NCBI RefSeq assembly: GCF_030867145.1
Contig: NC_134414.1
Location: 130,584,465 to 130,648,464, forward strand
DNA: 64,000 bases
From: Opisthocomus hoazin
Lineage: Eukaryota > Chordata > Aves > Opisthocomiformes > Opisthocomidae
Reading direction: 5' to 3'
In this document: piece by piece, positions 1-11,427 of the stretch
How positions within the stretch are numbered: the stretch's first letter is position 1
How the letters are laid out: every line of letters starts with the position of its first letter
The notes under the pieces: model-generated
Seen by the model: only the letters and a program-made list of their open reading frames with translations
Databases searched by the model: none
Told to the model about the DNA's origin: nothing
Program-made: the position numbers and the translations under genes

Positions 1-1947
1 GCGACAAGCCACCAGGCTACATCCTGGTGACCCAAGATCTTAGCACTTTATTAAGAGGGAGACAGAAGACAGGCAGATAAGCACATGCAGGGAATACACT
101 GCTTTAAAAAAAAAATAGAAAAAGGAGAAAATATAACTTTATGTGGGAGACAGAGTCTCCCCACAGGAAGAAGCAGAGGTTTGTTTTAAGTGGGTTTATT
201 TTTTTTAACATTATAAGTATTTTGTTTTAAAGGAATGGTGTTTCACCTGCAAAACCAGAGTTCATTTTATCTCCACCCACTCCTCATTAATCAACCTCAA
301 AAAGCATTTTTACAATAAAGAGATACAATATTAGTTAAACTAATGACTTACATAGGCAGAATCATTCCCACAATCTTGCCAAATGCTTGGAGCACCAGAC
401 AGGTCCTGAGAACTGACAGTGCTGGCTGAGGTGAACGAGGCTTTTGGGCAAGGGTTGCACCACAGGGGACTCACCAGTCCCTGCAAAAGCCCCCGGCCTC
501 ACCAGTCCTTGTCAACAGCATTGATTGAGGCACAAAACCTTGGCCATGAAGACATGGCACAGCAAAAAAAAACGCTTCCAGGTGCACACAGACAGCAGCT
601 GGAAATTTTCACAGCCAAGTTTTGGAGAAGAAATAGCAGTGCCAAGGCAATTGCTGGCCCCTGTATTGAGAGGCAGGATGCAGAGCAAGTCAGAGTGGCT
701 GTTCTAGATAAAGTCCCACGGGCAGGGTGGGCAGGAGGGCGAGCTGCAGGCTCCGGCCAGCCTACAGCGTGGGTGAATGAAGAGGCACAAGGGCTGCGGG
801 ACTGCATGAGCACTGGGACCTGAACATGGGCACATGCAGGAGAGAAGCAGGCATTCGACGTTTCAGCAATGGGTTATGACCAGAGGAATTTGACAAGGAG
901 ACTAAGACAGCAGAATAAGTTAATTCCAGGCACATTAGCAAGGCTTGGCTGTTTCTAGCTTTGACCACTTTCCCTTCCTCTTCTAGTCTCCCTAGGTTTC
1001 ACTTTGTCTTCTCCACAGCCAACACTTCAGTAGTAGCAAACACAAAAGGAAATGCGTTAGTGGTGCTAGAAAGGAAAGCTTAAGCTCACAGGATCTGCGT
1101 AAGTGGGAAAATGGGCATGGGGCAAAATGGGTGCAATGGCTGGGAACAGATACGACTCTGGGAACAGCAACACAGAGCAGGGCAGAGAGGGTGGTGATGG
1201 AAACCAAACTCTGTAACAACACAGGAAGCCTGAGCGAGACAGAGGGCTCAAAGGCACCAGGAGAGGCAGGATCTGACTGCCCGAGCGCTGGTACAGCGCT
1301 CCAAGGAGGAGGCCAAGCAGGAGATGAGTAAAAGCAAGTACCAGAGCTAGACATGGTAGACTGAATACAACAGGATGGACACTCTTGGGAGCTGCTCAAG
1401 AAAAGAGGCACCAAAGAGCCATCAGCACCAGTCTTGAGCAGAAAAGCAGGTCTCAAAATGAAGTTTGGCAGCAAATGGGAGGAGAAAGTCACAAAGTGTA
1501 TCCCACCAGCAGAAGAAAACTAGCAAAGCAAGAAATAAGAGAGGTGAGGGAAATTGGACAGGCGGAGGACATCAGAGCATGCATAAAAACAGAAAGAGAG
1601 ATGACAGAGCAAAAGAAATCCACCAACGCCCTCCAGCCCCGAAAAGGCAGGTGTGATGCAGGCTGTGGAGCAACAAGGCAGCAGGGAGCTGGTGGCACAG
1701 AACGAGCCAGGAGGGTTGCAGTGAGACCATAAAGGCTCACGGGAAAGGATGGGGGATGATGCTCCACAGTATCAACACAACACACAAGAAAATACAGAAG
1801 GATGGGCAGGGAGAGACAAGAGAACGGCCAAAGCAAGCAGAAAGCAAAGCTAATGGATTTAACAAAGGCACAGAGGAGTCTCCACCAGTACGACAACACT
1901 AATTAAGAGGATGTGGCATCAAGATATGATGGCAGCCAGTAATTAAA

Positions 1948-1995
1948 GGTCGGTAAGAGGCAGTAGTTTAAGGCTAGTAAGAGGCAGTAATTTAT
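1948..1995. repeat. Two-copy 24-bp tandem duplication
   Basis: Two adjacent 24-bp units (1948-1971 and 1972-1995) share a gtaagaggcagta core and differ at a few positions. A third, weaker echo (aggagccagcaagagtaa) follows. This is a small local duplication in non-coding sequence with no evident function. Confidence 0.55.
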
Positions 1996-4900
1996 CAGGA
2001 GCCAGCAAGAGTAAAGAGTCCAGGAGCAATAAATTCAACAATGGGGTAAAAATAAACAGGCAGAGCAAGAATCAGAGCCATCAGCATGATAACAAGGACA
2101 ACGACGCAGCAGCAGCATATAAACTCTGTACACAAATGGAGAGCAGCTGACGGAGGCCCAGATGGAGTTGCCGGGCCTCCCCCCTCTCCTTATTCAAATC
2201 TTCCTCAAACATCCACCTGTGCCAGGAGGCCTTTGGGAAGACATCAAGCTAGTGACCAGGGAAGACACATCTTTTTGAAGCAGAGCCCCTGTTGCACTTG
2301 TCTCTGCACCTGGCGTCTAGACCAAGAGCTCTTCAGGGCAGAGGCCATCACAAGATTCCCACCACGCGTGGGGTGGACAGGGTGGGGATGGACAGAAGGT
2401 TTGGGGGGGGGGGCATTTCTAGGGGACAGCAGCCATCAGTAGATCCCTGGAGGAAGGTGTCATCGCTGGGCTTGCGGAGTACAGGCAGCACGAGGAACGG
2501 GCAAGAGGGCTTAATAGTTGCAGCCCCAGATAAGGAGAGACAACCAGGTACCAACCTGGAGAGCAAACGACCATGTGCCCATGGGAGTGGGGAAACAGGA
2601 GCCCAGGCATGAGCTGGGGAGTGGGAGGGCAGGAGGAGCAGGCTGCCTTCCCCACAGCTCTTGCTGCATCTTTCCAGCAGCTTCCTAGAAAGCACATGAA
2701 GCCATGCTCCTGGTGCTCCTGCTCCATCCAGCCCAGATGAACAGGAGACAATTGCCATTGTCCCTGCAGCAAGGACACCTGGCACTTGCTCATGCCCAAG
2801 GACCAAAGCCAGACAGCCAGAGGTACGCACCCACCCCATCGCTCTTTGGTCCGAGCTTGAAAATCCCGATCCTCAGCTCAGGCTGCTCCAAAGCGGGTCA
2901 GTGCCCAGCGATCTCATGCCAGCGGTCGGGTTTGCTCCAGCGCTCCCTCCCGTCGGCTGTCCCCGGGCTCAGCCACCCCAGCCCAGCCTGCCCTTACAGC
3001 TGGGGACGCGAAGCGTGGAAAGAAAGGGCTGCCCTGAAATCAAGAGAAGCACCTTGAGACACCGATGCAGAGAGCGTGGGAAAGAGGCTAACGACATTCA
3101 TGTTCATCAGGAGACAGATAAAACCACTACAATTACAAAATTTCATTATGACAGCTAAGGAAGAAGAAACAAAAATTCTTTGTTTACTGCGTCTATAATA
3201 AAGTACAAAGGTATCTGCCTTTGCACTACTGGTTGCACAGGCAGGTTTCAGCCCTGGGTGAGGGCTAGAAGGTGCTTATGCTCTGTACGTCGTTTTCCAG
3301 GCAGCAGGTTGGTGCTTTGCAACGTTAACTCAGCCCTCTGTGCCACGAGTTGTACATAAAACAACCTTTCCTGGGGTCCTTTTCCTTACGGGAACAGAGA
3401 GAGGAGACTGCAAGATTTACTTGTTCACACAGACATACAGACATTAATTTATCAAGAGAGAAACTAGGAGGACGTTAGGGTCCTCACTAACAACGAAGAA
3501 CTGTGCTTCGTCCTTACTAGGCATGGGAGAGGCTACGTTGGCGTTTGTTCTCAGGACAGAAAACCCTTAGAAACCTGACTTTTATTCCCCATAAAGCTTT
3601 GGTTTTTACTACAGGTCTTTACTAGTGCATTCAATTTGCAAATCCAAAGGAATAGTATGGGAAAAGTTTCTATTTTTAACAAAAGAAAGTAAAAACTTTT
3701 GAAGTAATGAACTGCTGGATAAAAAGATTAATCTTCTTGAAAGAGTGTTGCTGCCTTATGTACTCCCACACAATACATTTTACATACTTACATTTTGCAT
3801 GCATACATACATACAATTCTCCTACAGAGTACAAAAATAAATTGATCCATATTATAAACTTACTCTACATATGCATGCTTTTTATTCACAGACATGTGTG
3901 AGAAAGTTTGAGAAAATGAAAAACCATTCCAGCTTGTGACTAGGGCCAGGGGCAAGGACAGAGCTGGGTAAAAGCTATATGTTCTAGTCAGTAAAGCATT
4001 CTCTCCTTTCTGCTCACTTTTAACGACATTTCCCTCCCACCCCATCATTTTTGTTAAAAGAAATCTGTCTATCCTGAGCACCAGATCAGCTGACCCAATG
4101 GCATAGTTACCTCCTGGTGAGCCATCCATGTCCTGAGCTGAATCTTGCCACCCTCATCCCAATAGGAAGACTTCTTTTACACAGCTCCATCAGAGCATTC
4201 ATGGTGATGTCTTAAGCACTGCCAAAAGCCCATATCAGTAAGACAAATATTTATTCCTTAGTTTGAATCATCTCCCTTCTTTTTCAAGAAATCCACTAAT
4301 GGCTAAACATGTTTGATGATCAGCTTTTTAAAATGTCTTCATATGCTTTCACCACACTTAAAAAAGGTTCTCATAGTTTTGCCTCAGATACTCACAAAAT
4401 GCAACGAGACCAGAGACATGGGTCTAGCTCAGAGTTCCCTGCAGTCACAGTATATTAAGTTTGCTCTAGTGTATTTTTTCCTAGTCTAGGTCTGCTTTTT
4501 CTCCTCCTGTTCCAGCAATCCTGGCTTAGAAAGATGAAATTTTTCAGGGAAAAAGAGTTTGCAGTTAATTTTTGAGTTTTTGTCCAATGGCTGATCTGAA
4601 CAGCCTGGCAATTCCAGCAGGGAGAAAAAGCAGTATCGCAAGCAGGATCTCTGATCAAAGTGAGTGCGCAAGACATGAACTAAACATAAATGACCTACAG
4701 ATCAGTCATTGCTCACTGTGTTATTCAGGAAATTTAGAAAGAGCAGCCAACTAGAAGGATAATTGCAAGCCTGCACTGCCTTTGGATGAAGCTCCTGCAG
4801 TTCTTTGAGTATCTTCAGACAAGCTTCTTTCTTTTCCCCTGCCTCTGGTTTGTTATCTAGCTGATGTGATTACTGATTATTACTGGCTTTTGAAGCCACC

Positions 4901-5540
4901 TGGAAATCTACTGATGAATAATGATAATAGCAAGCTACTATCTTGATGGTTTTCCTCAAATTGCTCCTAAAACACTTTCCCTCAAAATGTACATGGGCTG
5001 CCACTGGTGACCCAGTTCTTACTTCTACACAGTATGTCCAGCTGCAGTGCAGTGCAAAGGACAAGGTCATAGTAGTACCGTAAGCATCTCTCAAGATCTT
5101 CCATTGCTGTGACCTCAAATTTCCAATTCTTCCTACAGTTCTTCTTGGCATCGCTTACTGGACTGTTTTCACTGGGGTGAAAGTCCTTGGGCAAGGACCT
5201 GTGGTCTGCCTGAGGATAATAACAAGATGTGCCTGCTCAGCTCCGCGGGGTTCATTGGCCGGCCATGAACAGCAGTGTTTATGTAGTCCCAGTCCTCTTC
5301 CATGGCGAGCCTGAGTTTGAAGCTTACAGGGCAGTTCTGGGCCTTCCCAGAAAGGCCTCGAGAGCCACACAACCAATAACTGAAGGCTGTCCCAAGGAGC
5401 CATGGACTGAAATGATCCAACTTCTACCTCTCTCCCAGGTGGAGTCGACGGAAAGAGCTCAGCGCTGCTGAAGACATCTTTTATTTGGGGCCTAAAAACC
5501 AGACACAGGCAGCCAACATGCAGCACTTGGTCCCATCACC

Positions 5541-5572
5541 TACCACAGTACCAAATGGTACCTACTGTGGTA
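5541..5572. repeat. Near-perfect short palindrome (hairpin)
   Basis: The left arm taccacagtacc pairs with ggtac...tgtggta on the right, separated by the loop aaat and interrupted by a 4-nt bulge (ctac). The result is a 12-bp stem. It is shorter than a typical pre-miRNA and could be the relic of a palindromic DNA-transposon terminus. I see no matching partner elsewhere in the window. Confidence 0.5.
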
Positions 5573-6430
5573 ACAAAAGGTCTCGTATGTGACCGAGACT
5601 ATCTGAACAGAGCTACAATCTTTCATTAAACGTATGCAAAAGCATCTCTGCACTGCATCCACGTGAAGACACTTCACTCAGACTTTTCATAGTCAGGCTC
5701 GCAGCCCAGACAAATTTACAGAAGCAATGGGCAACTTCTTTCAATTGTCTGCTCCCCCTCCTAAATCTAAAGCACCACCATAGTCATCTTTCCCTCAGGC
5801 TCCCTGGCTAGCAAAGGGGAAGGGAGAAATTTCGCCAGAAACTAAGAGGAAAACCACGTGTGAAGTATAGGTAACTCAGTGCAGCAACCACTTTCTCAAA
5901 ACAGCCTAGATCGAGTTTTCAGAGCTAAGTGTAAGGTTTACCAGGTAAAACAAAGACTTATTGAGTCAGCCTCTTAATCACGAGAGCTGAAAGCAAATAC
6001 ACACTAAACAAACACAGCCCAAGGTATATTACCCTTCTCCAGCAAAACCAAGATAGGCACCTGAAGGAGAAACTAACCCCTAAATCCAGCTATCTGAAAA
6101 GAGACAACCTCTGGTGTAGCATCTCAGCACTAGCGCGGTTCCCAATTTCATTAGTGCTGCCTTGAGCTTTGCTAACGGTGATCGATCTAAAGAAATACGG
6201 TAAGATTTGACACAGGTCCGTTAGCCAGTAACACTCAGGAAATTTTGCCAGGAAACAGAGCTGCCCATATGGGCTTTGTGTACGGATGAGCATTCCCAGA
6301 TAGCCAGGCCACCTGTCAGGAACAGCTTCACTTAGGGGCTATTTAGCCTCATTTAGAGCAGTTCGTCCCCAGAGCTAACTAAACCTTCCTCCTCTCAAAT
6401 TAGTATTTCAACTTCTAGAATAAATTCAAA

Positions 6431-6890
6431 GAGTCCAGCGGAGGGCTACAAGGATGGTGAGGGGACTGGAACATCTCTCCTATGAGGAGAGGCTGAGGGA
6501 GCTGGGCTTGTTCAGCCTGAAGAAGAGAAGGCTGTGAGGGGACCTTATAAATGCTTACAAATATCTGAAGGGTGGGTGTCAGGAGGATGGGGCCAAGCTC
6601 TTTTCAGTGGTGCCCAGCGACAGGACAAGGGGCAATGGGCACAAGCTGAAGCACAGGAAGTTCCAGCTGAATATGAGGAAGAACTTCTTCCCTCTGAGGG
6701 TGACGGAGCACTGGAACAGGCTGCCCAGGGAGGTGGTGGAGTCTCCTTCTCTGGAGATATTCAAGACCCGCCTGGACAAGGTCCTCTACAACCTACTGTA
6801 GGTGACCCTGCTTCGGCAGGAGGGTTGGACTAGATGACCCACAGAGGTCCCTTCCAACCCCTACCATTCTGTGATTCTGTGATTCTGTGA
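6431..6890 (+). mobile_element. CR1 LINE, 3'-end fragment
   Basis: This is a 5'-truncated CR1 retrotransposon. It starts within the C-terminal coding part of ORF2 (the frame reading VQRR-type then leucine-rich LRELGLFS-like residues, broken by a stop near 6,536). It ends in the diagnostic 3' tail, where gattctgt is repeated in tandem up to 6,890. The copy is moderately diverged and is closely similar to the fragments at 52.9-53.6 kb and 49.8-50.0 kb in this window. CR1 is the dominant LINE of birds and inserts typically as short 5'-truncated 3' ends. Confidence 0.93.
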
Positions 6891-9800
6891 AGACACACCT
6901 CCTCTCAAAACAGCAAAATGCTGCCAGGCGAGCCCTCACTGTGGCTGCGGGGGCAGTGGGGAAAGGAGCTGGGATGCTGCTTGCAAGGTGCCCTGACTTC
7001 TGGGGGTGCCGCTTGCCTTGCTAAACCCAGGCACAGGCCAGTGTCTGCATCAGCAACGCTGGTCCTTGTCCTAACTGTGAATAGTGAAAGGTAGCAGTGC
7101 TGGAGGCTGGATGACACTTAGCCAACTGGATGAGGAGTCAGTTGTACGACTCTCACAAGCCATCAGTATCTCAGGCCAAGACCACCACCCAACACTTGAG
7201 AAAGGAAATAGATAGCAATAGAAGAATTTGTTATGAATGCACTGAAAGATCAGGTCAATTCTTGTCAGATACTTAATTGCAGGAACCCGTTCCTTAGCTT
7301 CCCGTGTTCACTGCACTTTAGTCACCCTCAGCTCTTCTCTTACACAGGAGAGCAGATATATTTTTCAAAGGAAGGCAACCAGATAAGCAAACTGTCAGGA
7401 GAGAAGAACAAGCAGTTCATGTCATATCTTTGAAGTCGCTTCTACCACACCCAACCTCTCTCAGAATGCACTTCCTGGATATGTTTTCTTTTTCTGATAA
7501 AAATATAAAATGAGCAATAAATGTGGGAAATGTACTTTTTCTATCCCCCGAAGCAGAGCACTTTGCTTGTTAGTCGTGGATTGCCACCCTCCACAAACCC
7601 AGCCAGATGAATAGCCCACAAAAATCGAAAAGGAATCCTTTCCTGAGGTTTGGCTTACTTAGACAAACAAATCAGAAACATCCTGGGAACAAAGCTCCAT
7701 GTGTCTTAATAGCCCTACTCGGACCCAAGCCAGAGTCTCTTCTGCCTCTACTCCAACCAGAAAAACAAATGCTGTGCCTGCATCCACATCGGCAAAAGCT
7801 GTTCAGCGCTTTCCCAGCACCATCAGTTTTCAGGTAAACACTACTAGCCTGCTAAATACTTCGTGTCACTTGCCCTTCAGTAAAAAGGGATTGTTTCTAG
7901 TAACTAGTTTTTTCCCACCAGATATGCCAGAACATCCCAGTATCATAGGAGAGAAAAATGAGTCAGTTGTACTCAGAGTAGGGATGCTTTCTTGTGAAAT
8001 TTCCTACTGAGCTCTCGAGACAATGAAATCAGGCTCTAGACAGATTAAACAAGCTTCAAACACTTCAGTCTCCCCTCAGGAATCTTCTCACTTGGAGTGC
8101 CAGGAGTGCCCCTTCCGGAAGGGCGTAAGTGCTGCTGAAAGCACCACGCCGCTTGCTGAACGCCTCTCGCCAGCAGCAGCTGCTGCACGCTCCAGCACTG
8201 GCCGAGCACACGCTTACGCTCTGCCACACTGGCAAGCCCAAGGTACTTTATCCCTTTGCAAGGTGACTCAGTCAACACCACCCATCAGGGAGTGCCAGGC
8301 AGTCGGATCAGGCCGATCTGAAGGGCTGGAATATCTCATCAGCAATTCTTTTTCCTGTGTAATCACCTCTTATAAAGAAAATGGAAATGGAGCGGAAGCA
8401 GTACTATCAGGCTCCTCGTATAAAAAAATAATAAGACCTAAGGCAGGGTCACATGCAGTGAGAGGCACAGATGACAGCATCTTCAACATAATCTAGGCCC
8501 AATTAGCTGTTCACATAAAGAGATGCCGTTTCATCTTTGCGTACCCTAACTAGAAATTCAATTCCATTTCCAGTCTCCATCACTATTTCCCACTCTTCTC
8601 TGCTGAAAAATGTACAGCCTCCTCTCTGCACCACCTTACCTCAGCACCAGAAGCCATTTTTGGGACTTCCAGGGATGAGTTTTAGCACAGAGCAGGAGCA
8701 GAGCAGAGGATCTACCATCACTCCCCTAAAGCGCTCATCTGGCTACAAGATGGTTTTCCTATGTTTTCTTCCCACGCGCAGCCAGTATCAGTGGAGCCAG
8801 ACTGAATGCACGAACCACTAAAAGCCTGACAGCAATGATTTGGGTAAAGGGTATAATCTAGTCTGGTATCACGTCTGCGAGAGCATCTGATAGCAAGTCC
8901 CCAGGGATGAGCTGAGAGCAGGGCAAGCCTGCAGTGCAGGACCTCACCCTTCAACAGAGAGGACCGCCTCACATGGTTAATCACTTTGGTAACTCTGCAA
9001 AAAGGTCCTTCTTCTAATTACGCACCCAGGCCCTTCCTGCATCAACAAATGTCTTATTTCTAGCACGTTCTCCAACTAAGTCAAGAAATCATGTCCTGTT
9101 GTCTGTTGTGTTCTTGCACCTTCATTTACAGCCTCCAGCTCTCATGCTGGAAGGGACAGTGAGCAGTTCATCCCAGTCCAGTTCCTCTGGCCTGTCATAT
9201 TTGCTCTCAGCTGTTGCTTTTGCAGCCAAAGAGCCCTCATCTGCTCCTGTGCTTCCTGCAAGGAAGCTCCTTCACACCTCTGGGTCTCTGTCAACCCCAA
9301 AACATGTCCATCTGAGGGGATACTCTCACCTCCTGCAGCAGCAAGGCAGGGGTGGACAACAGGTTTATGCAGTAGCATAGAAGCCTTCTTGGTTTTGTTT
9401 AGTTCCTTTCCTACAGATCCTAATGCTTCATCCACTTGACTGTTACCATCTCACCAGCTCAGCTGCAGGGACAGTCTGTGATGACAGCTCCTCCTCCTGA
9501 AAGGTCATGACCAGCTCAGAGCCCACCTTTTTATCTGGGAAGCAAGGAGTCTTTCCCCATGTGTACAGCCTCGTGTGCTCATGCAGAGTTCCATGTGTGA
9601 TAAGGTGACTGCTTGTACCCAAGCTGTAAGGATTGAGGACCAAGGCAAGGAAGCCGTAAGGAAAACACAGCATTGTCAGAACCGCTATTTTCTTTCAAGT
9701 ATGCAGGGACAAATGTTCAGGTAACAACCTGCAATTTGGACAACCTGGTGACTATTTGGGGCACATGCATGGTACATGACCCAAAACACTCAAGCACCAG

Positions 9801-9962
9801 CTTCAAAACCAGCATGAAACAAGAGAAGAGAAACAGCAGGACAGAAATACTTCATTTCACCCTTAATAAATGAGCCTTCACCAGGTCTTGCAGTATTACT
9901 GTGCTAAATCAGTTCTATCTCAGGCTTGACTGCATCATCATTTTTATCACAGACAGTAACCA
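6891..9962. other. Intergenic DNA between CR1 copy and NFKBIZ 3' end
   Basis: No exon, RNA gene or repeat family was recognised. The longest open frame (8,023-8,496, plus) has no family features and contains low-information Ser/Ala runs, so I do not call it a gene. Base composition is mixed, with no CpG enrichment. Confidence 0.6.
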
Positions 9963-9981
9963 CCAAAATGTAATTAGCATG

Positions 9982-9987
9982 TTTATT
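9982..9987 (-). terminator. NFKBIZ: Probable distal poly(A) signal of NFKBIZ
   Basis: The minus strand reads AATAAA here. It is followed 20-40 nt downstream by a G/U-rich stretch (tttggtggttactgtctgtg read on the minus strand), which is the expected CstF-binding context. Cleavage would fall near 9,963 and give a 3' UTR of about 1.46 kb, close to the length known for mammalian NFKBIZ. Confidence 0.6.
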
Positions 9988-10706
9988 CAAACACAAGTTA
10001 CATAAGACCCTTCAAGAAACACATTTGAACCAGGCCTCCACATGTTCGATTTTTTCACTTAGCTTGTCTACAAGACATACTTTGTCAAAACAGCACAATC
10101 AGACTAATTAAACAGTTATGGCAGAGAACTGCATGTGATGCAAAAACAGTTTAAGACCAAAGACCACATAGAGAACATTACTGGATTACAGCCCAGCATA
10201 AATTGTTCAGGAAGTGACAGAAGGAAGAAGTTTTCTCCAACAGAACACAAGTACACAGCATCATTAGTACACATGTTGCAGTAATATTCATATTTAAAAA
10301 CAGAAAAATGTTAACTTCAAATATTACTTGACTAGCCACTATACCTATAAGGTAAAACCATAAATGGACTAACTCTGCTTAGGAGGTGGAAAACACTAAG
10401 TCTCTAGAATTAACTAGAGCCCAATTCAGCAACTATTTATGCATGTGATTAAGTCCTGCTGACACTAGTGGGGCTTACACATATTGAAGTATTATAATTA
10501 ACTTGGAGAGACTTCAGCATGCACCAACACTTACATACATGCTAAAGACTTTCACTGAATCAGGGTCATATTCCTTAAAGTACAAAGTTCTATACACTAT
10601 AAAAGTCATGATCTTTCTCCCTCAGTCTATCATCCCATCAAAAGAAAAACCCTACAGGTACAGGAAAAACTGATACAGTCCCCTGAAGAAGCATGGCTTT
10701 TCAGGT

Positions 10707-10712
10707 TTTATT
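10707..10712 (-). terminator. NFKBIZ: Possible proximal poly(A) signal of NFKBIZ
   Basis: A second AATAAA on the minus strand lies about 720 nt after the stop codon. Its downstream region is less G/U-rich than that of the 9,982 signal, so it may serve as an alternative shorter end or be unused. If used, the mRNA would still contain the AU-rich element at 10,979-10,987. Confidence 0.35.
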
Positions 10713-10978
10713 AACAACTCCAAAAGCACAAACAAATCAGTGCTAGGGACAATATTAACTGTACATTTGGTCAGTCTTTCAAAACAGAATTTACCAGATT
10801 TGCACCATTATAGTATTAAAACTCTATATGCAATCTGCAAGTTTTCAAGATCAAGAAACTTGTTTCTTCAGCTCATTCCCCAAGCAAACAACAGATTTAG
10901 AACTATACAGCTGTACAATAATGCCAGTGACTATATACAATCCTGCACATGATACTGGAAAAAAGCTACAAAGTTACA

Positions 10979-10987
10979 TAAATAAAT
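10979..10987 (-). promoter_or_regulatory. NFKBIZ: AU-rich element (overlapping AUUUA) in NFKBIZ 3' UTR
   Basis: The minus strand reads ATTTATTTA, two overlapping AUUUA pentamers, in a U-rich setting about 440 nt after the stop codon. Such elements recruit mRNA-decay factors of the TTP/ZFP36 type. This fits an immediate-early inflammatory transcript. The final base of the strict nonamer is not matched. Confidence 0.55.
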
Positions 10988-11427
10988 GTTCAACGTCAAA
11001 AATATTTGATTTTTCTTGCATTTAAATGTTTTTAATAAACACAAAAAACCCTCTGCAATGTTGACATGTATCAGCCCTCTCTAAATAAAAAGATTTCCTG
11101 TAGAAATGTCCTTGTCCAGAAGTTATCTGTATGGCTGTTTAAATAAACTCAGTCTTGCCGTAGCTATGAAATCCAGGTATCCAGGCAAACGTTCCACATG
11201 CTTGGGAATGAAACATTCCCATTTGCTCAGAAGAATTTGATTGTTGGGTTCTGGTTTGTTTTTTTTTTACTCTTATATAACCCACTATATGATAGTGAAC
11301 AAAATACTTTTGTTTCATAGAAACAACTAACATTTGCCCACACCAGACAAATGGTCTATTTACAGATACATTAGGACTGCCTGACTGACAGTGAGTGTGA
11401 GTTGCTGAACTCCAAGAAACATGGAGC

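Larger units (their letters stand above)
1..6430. other. Intergenic DNA downstream of NFKBIZ
   Basis: I see no exon structure, RNA gene or recognisable transposon here. Open frames are short, lack homology I recognise, and occur on both strands. From about 500 to 2,600 the plus strand is purine-rich (many aggcaga/gagag runs). Small structures inside are a 7-bp inverted repeat at 10-29 (caccagg / cctggtg), a G10 run near 2,402, and the two items listed separately (tandem duplication near 1,948, hairpin near 5,541). A distal lncRNA or enhancer cannot be excluded from sequence alone. Confidence 0.6.
9963..11427 (-). other. NFKBIZ: NFKBIZ 3' untranslated region (inferred)
   Basis: This AT-rich sequence runs from the TAA at 11,428-11,430 to the probable cleavage site. 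No repeat element interrupts it. It contains overlapping AUUUA pentamers (listed separately) and several short palindromes, for example a 10-bp self-complementary tacagctgta near 10,910. Mammalian NFKBIZ mRNA is a known labile transcript controlled through 3' UTR stem-loops bound by Regnase-1 and Roquin and through AU-rich elements. That such control operates here is inference. The 3' boundary rests only on the poly(A) signal. Confidence 0.6.

Noticed and set aside
1385-1732. 115-codon Lys/Glu/Arg-rich plus-strand frame
   Set aside because: It follows from the purine-rich strand. There are no conserved features, and overlapping frames exist on the other strand.
8023-8496. 157-codon plus-strand frame
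   Set aside because: There is no recognisable domain, splice structure or CpG island, and an overlapping frame exists on the other strand. Chance is the simplest explanation.
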